A stretch of DNA of 7,323 nucleotides, taken from the NCBI GenBank assembly GCA_015711695.1, contig MU158451.1:1-7323 (forward strand), read 5' to 3'. The DNA comes from Candidatus Geohydrothermomicrobium daggyaiense (GTDB taxonomy: Bacteria; Actinomycetota; Geothermincolia; Fen-727; JACVIW01). The position numbers and the translations under genes are program-made. The notes below the pieces were generated by a model. It worked only from the letters and a program-made list of their open reading frames with translations, was not told the origin of the DNA and searched no databases. This document shows, in pieces, positions 1 to 4,429 of this stretch (the stretch's first letter is position 1; every line of letters begins with the position of its first letter).

Positions 1-643
1 AAAGATAGAAGGTTTGAACGCGGTCAAGGAGAAGATCGAGTCAACGGGTGGCACAGCGCACTGCATACCAGCGCATATGGGTAACCTCGACTCGCTCGAA
101 ACACTTGTAAGTGGCACACTCGAAAAGTTCGGCACCGTGGATATCCTTGTAAACAATGCTGCGACAAATCCGGTATTCGGACCGATGATGGACGCCGATG
201 TGGGTGTCTGGGACAAGATTATGGATGTAAACCTTAAAGGAGTTTTTTTCCTGACAAAGGCGGTCGGAAAAATAATGATGGAAAAGCGTTCAGGTTCAAT
301 TATCAACATAAGCACTGAAGCCGCGCTACGCCCCACTCCAGGTCTCGGCATCTACAGCATAAGTAAGGCGGGTCTTGACATGGTCACAAAAGCGTTCGCG
401 CTTGAGCTTGGACCTTATGGCATACGAGTTAACGGAATCGCGCCGGGCCTCGTTCAAACCCGTTTTAGCCAGGCGCTATGGGGCAACGAAGATATCAGAA
501 AAGCCGCCGAGTCGAGAATACCTCTTGGTAGAATTGCACAGCCGGAGGAGATAGCTTTGCTCGCGGTCTTTCTTGCGTCGGATGCCGCAAGTTTCATCAC
601 AGGAGAAACAATTCTTGTTGATGGCGGCGCAATGCTTTCCTGA
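1..643 (+). CDS. SDR family NAD(P)-dependent oxidoreductase, 5'-truncated by window edge
   Basis: This is a classical short-chain dehydrogenase/reductase, a soluble enzyme that interconverts an alcohol and a ketone (or an acyl-group C=O) with NAD(P)H. The reading frame is open to the left edge (frame starting at base 2), so the N-terminal strand with the TGxxxGIG cofactor loop, roughly 40 residues, lies outside the window. A TTG at 14 is unlikely to be the start. Visible landmarks are the NNAA motif (about 152-163), the IN-IS-T segment before the active site, the catalytic Tyr-x-x-x-Lys (Tyr at 353-355, Lys at 365-367), the RVNGIAPG segment after it, and the C-terminal TGETILVDGG. The residue 13 positions before the Tyr, normally Ser, is Thr (314-316). 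The substrate cannot be assigned; FabG-like, sugar or hydroxyacyl dehydrogenases are all possible. The next gene starts 33 bp downstream on the same strand, so the two are probably cotranscribed. Family assignment is firm; function within the family is open. Confidence 0.93.
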   Translation, partial: KIEGLNAVKEKIESTGGTAHCIPAHMGNLDSLETLVSGTLEKFGTVDILVNNAATNPVFGPMMDADVGVWDKIMDVNLKGVFFLTKAVGKIMMEKRSGSIINISTEAALRPTPGLGIYSISKAGLDMVTKAFALELGPYGIRVNGIAPGLVQTRFSQALWGNEDIRKAAESRIPLGRIAQPEEIALLAVFLASDAASFITGETILVDGGAMLS

Positions 644-676
644 TCCCAGAATGACCACTGCAAGGGTATTGTCTGA

Positions 677-1471
677 ATGAAAAAGGCAAACGGAATTATC
701 ATAAGAATCGTCGCTATAACTCAGCTTTTCCATTTGATAAGCGGTGAGTATAGCCCGATAAGGCTTTGGCTCATGCGCATATTCGCCCGTTTCATCGAGG
801 TCCCCATCCTCCATCTTTCCTATTTAGCCTGCGTTGGAAGGCTGCGATTCCTGGCGAATTTCTTCCTCACCAGGTGGCTTTTTATTTATCCAATTGCATA
901 TCCGTTCGGGCACTACGGAGATACGGGCAAACCCATGCCTTATAAAGACGTTATCGAACTGATACAGAGTCTTGATGGAAAAATCGCGGTCGGACCGTGC
1001 CGATGCAGGATCGGGCACCGAGCATGTGATCATCCCATGGAAACAGACATAGTCATAAAGACCGGCGCGCCAGTCTGGCTTGAAGTGTTCCCGCACGAAT
1101 ACAGGGAAATCTCAAAAGAAAAAGCCTGCCGAATTATTCAGGAATGCGCCAATCTTGGTATGTTTCACATGGTTTTCATGCACTGTCTGATTGGAAGCGC
1201 ACGAAACGAGTATGTTATCTGCAATTGCTGCGTTGATGGATGCGTTCCCTATATCCTCAACAGAAAACTGGGGCAGAAAATTTTCCCACTGATCAAAGGA
1301 AACAAAGTAGCAAGCGTGGATCCAGGCCGGTGCGAAGGGTGCGGAAAATGCGTAGAAGCTTGTCCATTCGATGCGAGAAGAATCATAAACGGGAAAATAA
1401 CGGTCCGAGAATGCTACGGCTGCGGTCTTTGCGAGAGATATTGCCCTGAAAACGCGACCCGGATGGTTTAA
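677..1471 (+). CDS. Cysteine-rich 4Fe-4S ferredoxin-domain protein
   Basis: A 264-residue iron-sulfur protein, probably an electron carrier or an electron-input subunit. The C-terminus is a bacterial-type two-cluster ferredoxin: CxxCxxCxxxCP with Cys219, 222, 225, 229 and a second set Cys246, 249, 252, 256. Upstream are two more cysteine groups: Cys108-x-Cys110-Arg with Cys117 (a CxCR-x5-CDxP pattern) and Cys182, 184, 185, 189. From memory, this layout matches a family of anaerobe proteins annotated only as 4Fe-4S binding protein, whose upstream cysteines may hold a further cluster. Residues 1-100 are unusually hydrophobic and aromatic (for example 60-80), with no clear signal peptide; membrane association is possible but not shown. 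The ATG at 677 directly follows an in-frame TGA (674-676), which fixes the earliest start, and AAGGG at 662-666 is a plausible ribosome site. It lies 33 bp after the SDR gene, suggesting a shared transcript. Partner and donor are unknown. Confidence 0.85.
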   Translation: MKKANGIIIRIVAITQLFHLISGEYSPIRLWLMRIFARFIEVPILHLSYLACVGRLRFLANFFLTRWLFIYPIAYPFGHYGDTGKPMPYKDVIELIQSLDGKIAVGPCRCRIGHRACDHPMETDIVIKTGAPVWLEVFPHEYREISKEKACRIIQECANLGMFHMVFMHCLIGSARNEYVICNCCVDGCVPYILNRKLGQKIFPLIKGNKVASVDPGRCEGCGKCVEACPFDARRIINGKITVRECYGCGLCERYCPENATRMV

Positions 1472-1483
1472 ACAGACTGCGCG

Positions 1484-1507
1484 TTTCACTCTTAATTTCA
1501 CTCTGAA
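1484..1507. repeat. 12-bp tandem duplication at convergent gene ends
   Basis: Two adjacent 12-base units, TTTCACTCTTAA (1484-1495) and TTTCACTCTGAA (1496-1507), differ at one base. The second unit contains the stop codon of the minus-strand DUF169 gene (1498-1500). On the minus strand the copy beyond the stop supplies further in-frame stops. It lies in the 26-bp gap between convergent genes, where no convincing hairpin terminator is visible. Confidence 0.85.
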
Positions 1508-2268
1508 TATTCGAAAAAGCCCTCGTCGAGAAGCATATCTCTGACAGTGTCAAAAGGGAAACCACATACCATATATCCCGGAATATTCCCTCCCCAGGTG
1601 ACACCGCCCGGACAAAAAAATGAAACATTTCCCTTGCCTTCAAGATAAGGAATTACCGTGGAATTTCTGCAGATGGACATGTCAGCGAGAGTACCTCTTA
1701 TTATTTTCTCAAAAGTGGACGTCACGAAAAGGCTCTTGAAAGCTCTTTTGGTGAATCTGTCAAAAGTCTTGACTTCTTTCAATTTCGAAAGAACACGGTT
1801 GATCGCGTTTATGAAGCCAGCGCTGCGACTATAATCCAGCTTTGAAGAGGCTAGCGCGGATTTACTTATATCCCCCCTGTACCGAAAAGTTAGCGCATCC
1901 TCGCCAAGTTTTACTATCAGTTCTTTTATCGTATCGGGACTTCCCCTGAAAATAACAACATCAGGAAGCAAGCTCATGGAAAAAGAAGACAGAGGTGCGA
2001 CCAGCAGGCTCTTTCCAGGATGCTCAAGCCGCGGAGATATTTCCCACTCAAAATTGTGCTCGGGCTCTTTGAAACCGAATACAACAGGCACCCATTTGCA
2101 AACCTCGATTGAACCTGGCTTTACGGTAAGATGTCTTCCCGAAGTAGCAAGTCTTACAGCGTCACAATATGAAACCCCGCGGTATTCCTCCCATTCAATA
2201 GAAAACTCCTCACTCCCTTGCACAAATTTCACGCCAACCGGAGGCACATCAAAAACAATGCTTCCCAT
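1498..2268 (-). CDS. DUF169-like protein with internal insertion
   Basis: A 256-residue soluble protein without signal peptide or membrane segments. Several segments fit the DUF169 family as I remember it: an N-terminal PPVGVKF (residues 9-15), a YCDAVRLA stretch (34-41) where the family has an R/Y-C-x-A motif, a Cys-containing segment before a VFGF motif (57-66), VAPL (90-93), PDVVIF (102-107), and a C-terminal CPGG...GYMVCGFPFDTVRDML (219-246). The biochemical role of the family is unknown; it is common in anaerobes and methanogens. Residues of about 135-190 are a lysine/arginine-rich, probably helical stretch that seems longer than in ordinary members. The start chosen is ATG at 2268, with AGG/GGGGA on the minus strand at 2274-2282 as ribosome site; a GTG two codons upstream (2274) is the alternative. 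The gene lies 83 bp downstream of rubrerythrin on the same strand and could be cotranscribed with it or have its own promoter. Confidence 0.78.
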   Translation of the reverse strand: MGSIVFDVPPVGVKFVQGSEEFSIEWEEYRGVSYCDAVRLATSGRHLTVKPGSIEVCKWVPVVFGFKEPEHNFEWEISPRLEHPGKSLLVAPLSSFSMSLLPDVVIFRGSPDTIKELIVKLGEDALTFRYRGDISKSALASSKLDYSRSAGFINAINRVLSKLKEVKTFDRFTKRAFKSLFVTSTFEKIIRGTLADMSICRNSTVIPYLEGKGNVSFFCPGGVTWGGNIPGYMVCGFPFDTVRDMLLDEGFFEYSE

Positions 2269-2318
2269 ATCCACCTATCCCCATGGTTAAAGAGCCCTAA
2301 AAATACCAGATTTATAAA

Positions 2319-2334
2319 TTAGAAACTTAGAAAC
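2319..2334. repeat. 8-bp tandem repeat TTAGAAAC x2 in rbr-DUF169 gap
   Basis: Two exact head-to-tail copies of TTAGAAAC occupy 2319-2326 and 2327-2334. They abut a 10-bp AT-rich palindrome ATTTATAAAT (2310-2319). Both lie between the rubrerythrin stop and the DUF169 start. On the minus strand the palindrome reads as a possible -10 (TATAAA), but no matching -35 is present at 16-18 bp. Whether this is regulatory or neutral cannot be told from one sequence. Confidence 0.6.
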
Positions 2335-2351
2335 GGCCCCGCGACGGGATT

Positions 2352-2843
2352 TCAATCAATCTTTTTAAACATCGATTTCGGGGCGCCGCATATCTGGCAT
2401 CTTTCAGGAGGATCGCCTTCAACTGTGTTACCGCAATACTGGCAAACGTAATAATCTACAGGTTTTTCATTCCCGAGTTCTTCAAGCGCTTTTTTAAAAA
2501 GGCTTGCGTGAATTTTTTCCACCTCATTTGCAAATTTAAAGGAGCTAGCCGCCTCTGTTTCGCCTTCCTTTTCGGCTTCTTCAATAAACCCGGGATACAT
2601 TCTAGTAAACTCCGCAGTCTCCCCTTCGATGGCATCCTTCAGATTATCTTCGGTGCTTCCAATCTTCTTCATTACTCTGAGATGCGCGAGAGCATGTACC
2701 GTCTCAGCGTCAGCAGCAGCTCTAAAAAGTTTCGCAACCCGGGAAAACCCCTCTTCATCAGCTTTTCTGGCGTACGCAAGGTATTTTCTGTTCGCCTGAG
2801 ACTCCCCTGCGAATGCCTCTTTAAGATTCTCAGGTGTAGACAT
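2352..2843 (-). CDS. rbr: Rubrerythrin
   Basis: Rubrerythrin, a cytoplasmic non-haem diiron peroxidase that reduces hydrogen peroxide in anaerobes, passing electrons from its rubredoxin-type centre to the diiron site. It has 163 residues. The four-helix diiron domain (about 1-122) carries all expected ligands: Glu14 in the FAGESQAN motif, Glu47-x-x-His50, Glu75 and Glu78 (GETAE, followed by the family's MYP), and Glu109-x-x-His112. The C-terminal rubredoxin-like domain has Cys134-x-x-Cys137 and Cys149-x-x-Cys152. The protein is shorter than the roughly 190-residue Desulfovibrio form because the loop between the two helix pairs is short, a compact version seen in many anaerobes. The start at 2843 is set by a near-perfect AAAGGAGG four bases upstream; the frame is open ten codons further upstream, but that extension would bury this site. 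It sits 154 bp after the TrkA gene, from which a terminator and its own candidate promoter separate it. Confidence 0.96.
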   Translation of the reverse strand: MSTPENLKEAFAGESQANRKYLAYARKADEEGFSRVAKLFRAAADAETVHALAHLRVMKKIGSTEDNLKDAIEGETAEFTRMYPGFIEEAEKEGETEAASSFKFANEVEKIHASLFKKALEELGNEKPVDYYVCQYCGNTVEGDPPERCQICGAPKSMFKKID

Positions 2844-2847
2844 AGCG

Positions 2848-2855
2848 CCTCCTTT
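2848..2855 (-). promoter_or_regulatory. Strong Shine-Dalgarno of rubrerythrin
   Basis: The minus strand reads AAAGGAGG here, then four bases (CGCT), then ATG at 2843. This near-perfect match to the 16S 3' end decides the start in favour of the methionine at 2843 over the longer open frame, and suggests strong translation. Confidence 0.88.
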
Positions 2856-2879
2856 CAACCACTCGCCGGTCACTACAAC

Positions 2880-2909
2880 ATTTTACCGGTAATCCAGGCG
2901 CAACCCGAA
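2880..2909 (-). promoter_or_regulatory. Candidate rubrerythrin promoter with overlapping palindrome
   Basis: On the minus strand a TAAAAT -10-like hexamer (2885-2880) is preceded at 18 bp by TTCGGG (2909-2904), a poor -35. Transcription from here would start near 2873 and give a leader of about 30 bases holding the Shine-Dalgarno. The 10-bp perfect palindrome TTACCGGTAA (2883-2892) overlaps the -10, as expected for a repressor operator. The -10 is one base from consensus, but the -35 matches at only three positions, so this is a candidate only. Confidence 0.35.
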
Positions 2910-2986
2910 CATCAGCCGCACAAATTAAAAGCGTAACATAAAGAGTCTCTACCGAAAATTTTCAAAGGATCCCGGCTTTATACCTT

Positions 2987-3010
2987 AAAAAACGGACTCA
3001 CTTAGAGCCG
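2987..3010 (-). terminator. Probable intrinsic terminator overlapping the trkA stop
   Basis: Read on the minus strand, the arm CGGCTC (3010-3005), a five-base loop UAAGU, and the arm GAG-U-CCG (2999-2993, with one bulged U) form a six-pair GC-rich stem followed directly by six U residues (2992-2987). The stop codon of the second TrkA gene (3000-2998) lies inside the hairpin. The stem is short and bulged, so it may only be partial, but it fits the end of the ATPase-TrkA-TrkA unit before rubrerythrin. Confidence 0.5.
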
Positions 3011-3663
3011 CCAAGAAGCCTCTCGATTTCCTCCTCGTTTTCAACGTCAGTGACAGCAAGAATTTTATCGCCTGAGCGAAGAGCCGTATCAGCTCCAGGT
3101 ATCATCATTTCTTCCCCTCTGACAACAGTAACAACTAGCGTGCGTGAAGGAAAAGGTATCTCCATAAGCGATTTACCATTTGCAGGAGAGTCAGGAGGCA
3201 GGGTAATCTCAACCAGAGCTATGTTGCTTGCTTTGAGCCTGAAAATTGTGACTATTTCGCCTATGGTGATTTCCTCTTCGATAATCTTAGCTATCATGTC
3301 CGATGCGCTTACCTCAACGTCAACTCCCCACGACCGATTGAAAAGCCAGGTGTTCTTTGGATTGTTGACCCTTGCGATGACCTTGGGCACGTCATACTCA
3401 TACTTGGCAAGGTACGATATAACTAGATTGTCCTCGTCGTCTCCCGTCACGGGTAGCACAAGGTCAGCGTCCTTCACACCGGAATATTCAAGTACCCATG
3501 GTTCGCATCCATCCTCGCAGAAAACTCTCAAACCAGGGTTTTGTTCGAGAAGCTTTTCGCATTTAAGAGGATCTTTGTCGACAACAGTAATTTCATGCCT
3601 CTCGGAAAAAATCTCGGCGAGAAACGATCCCACCATGCCCCCGCCGATTATGAGAATTTTCAT
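2998..3663 (-). CDS. TrkA-type RCK protein (second of a tandem pair, CeoC-like)
   Basis: A 221-residue cytoplasmic regulatory subunit of K+ transport, built as one RCK_N (Rossmann) domain followed by one RCK_C (TrkA_C) domain. Such proteins bind NAD(H), ATP/ADP or related nucleotides and gate a TrkH/KtrB-type K+ channel. The nucleotide fold is shown by Gly7-x-Gly9-x-x-Gly12 and the acidic residue Asp29 in VVDKD at the end of strand 2. The TGDDEDNL and ARVNNPKN segments (about 73-80 and 97-104) and a GVDVEVSA stretch resemble, from memory, the second member of the actinobacterial TrkA pair. RCK_C covers roughly 135-218. The ATG at 3663 has GGAGG at 3672-3676, eight bases upstream. It begins 18 bp after its paralogue, certainly the same transcript. 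E. coli TrkA fuses two such units in one chain, so the two proteins may form hetero-assemblies. No channel subunit lies in the window. Confidence 0.92.
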   Translation of the reverse strand: MKILIIGGGMVGSFLAEIFSERHEITVVDKDPLKCEKLLEQNPGLRVFCEDGCEPWVLEYSGVKDADLVLPVTGDDEDNLVISYLAKYEYDVPKVIARVNNPKNTWLFNRSWGVDVEVSASDMIAKIIEEEITIGEIVTIFRLKASNIALVEITLPPDSPANGKSLMEIPFPSRTLVVTVVRGEEMMIPGADTALRSGDKILAVTDVENEEEIERLLGGSK

Positions 3664-3681
3664 CTTGATAACCTCCGTAAA

Positions 3682-4332
3682 TTATTCAACAAAAAACATC
3701 CTTTTGAATCTCTCAAAACTTTTTCTGGCAACAGCCACATAAATCCTGTCACCCTTTTCAAGAGTTGTTCCCCCGAGAGGCACAAACGCCTCACCCAGCC
3801 GTTCAATGCAAATAATATTCACCTCACCAGGGGCTTCGAAATCTCGAACAACCTTCCCATCGAGATTACTGCCCACTTCCATTTCAATAATTTCAACCTC
3901 CCCGCCACCGAAAGTATCCCTGGTGTGCAAACCCTCCATAAGAAGTATGTCCGTAATTTTCGAAACAGACCATCTCACCGGAGCGACAATGAGTATTCCA
4001 AAACGCCTGAATATCACTGCCCTGCGGGGATCATAGATTCTCGCTACAACCTTCGGGACATGAAAGATATCTTTTGCTATAACCGAGGCAACAATGTTTG
4101 AGTTGTCGCCGCTGCTCAGGGCAACAAAAGCATCCGCTTTCTCAATCCCGGCTTCGATCAGGACCCGTGAGTCGAACCCTACACCCGTCACTTTCTTTCC
4201 TGGAAAATCAGAGTCAAGAAGATGAAAAGCGTCCGGATCTTTGTCGATAATAGCCACGCTGTGTCCTTCTGAAGAAAGCCTCCTGGCAAGACGGGATCCT
4301 GCTCTTCCACACCCGAGTATTATCACGTGCAT
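3682..4332 (-). CDS. TrkA-type RCK protein (first of a tandem pair, CeoB-like)
   Basis: A 216-residue RCK_N plus RCK_C protein, paralogous to the next gene downstream and with the same role in K+ channel gating. The nucleotide-binding loop is Gly7-x-Gly9-x-x-Gly12 (GCGRAG), with Asp30 in IIDKD at the ribose-binding position. SSGDNSNIVA (about 73-82) and VVARIYDPRRA (95-105) are typical of the first member of the actinobacterial-type TrkA pair as I recall it. RCK_C spans about 145-210. The start was set at 4332, where the Rossmann strand MHVIILGCG begins; AGAGGGG at 4342-4348 sits nine bases upstream. The frame is open ten codons further upstream (to 4362), but that leader is not part of the fold. 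The gene follows the ATPase by 97 bp with no clear terminator or promoter between, so readthrough is likely. Both copies keep intact nucleotide motifs, arguing against one being a decayed duplicate. Confidence 0.92.
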   Translation of the reverse strand: MHVIILGCGRAGSRLARRLSSEGHSVAIIDKDPDAFHLLDSDFPGKKVTGVGFDSRVLIEAGIEKADAFVALSSGDNSNIVASVIAKDIFHVPKVVARIYDPRRAVIFRRFGILIVAPVRWSVSKITDILLMEGLHTRDTFGGGEVEIIEMEVGSNLDGKVVRDFEAPGEVNIICIERLGEAFVPLGGTTLEKGDRIYVAVARKSFERFKRMFFVE

Positions 4333-4429
4333 ACTCCTCAACCCCTCTAGACTCCGGGCCAAACCAGGACCCTCACACTGAAAACTTCAAAAGTGCCATA
4401 CAATCAAACATCTGCCCCTTTACTTTTAC

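Noticed and set aside
14..16. TTG at 14 as the start of the SDR gene
   Set aside because: The frame is open to the left edge, and the SDR fold requires the missing N-terminal cofactor-binding strand, so the gene begins outside the window.
2311..2318. TATAAA as a -10 for the DUF169 gene
   Set aside because: No -35-like hexamer is found 16-18 bp upstream on the minus strand; the AT-rich match alone is not enough.
2335..2347. Possible terminator after rubrerythrin (CCCG-TCG-CGGG on the minus strand)
   Set aside because: The stem has only four pairs with a three-base loop, and the following stretch is not a continuous U run, so it is too weak to call.
3050..3742. A 230-codon plus-strand open frame across the second TrkA gene
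   Set aside because: It is antisense to a clear RCK protein, is rich in Ser/Thr low-complexity sequence as expected from the reverse frame, and has no recognisable domain.
4333..4429. Separate promoter or terminator between the ATPase and the first TrkA gene
   Set aside because: TTGATT has no fitting -10 at 16-18 bp, and the GGGCC/GGACCC hairpin is short, bulged and lacks a U run. The mirror repeat GAAAACTTCAAAAG (about 4380-4394) cannot form a hairpin.
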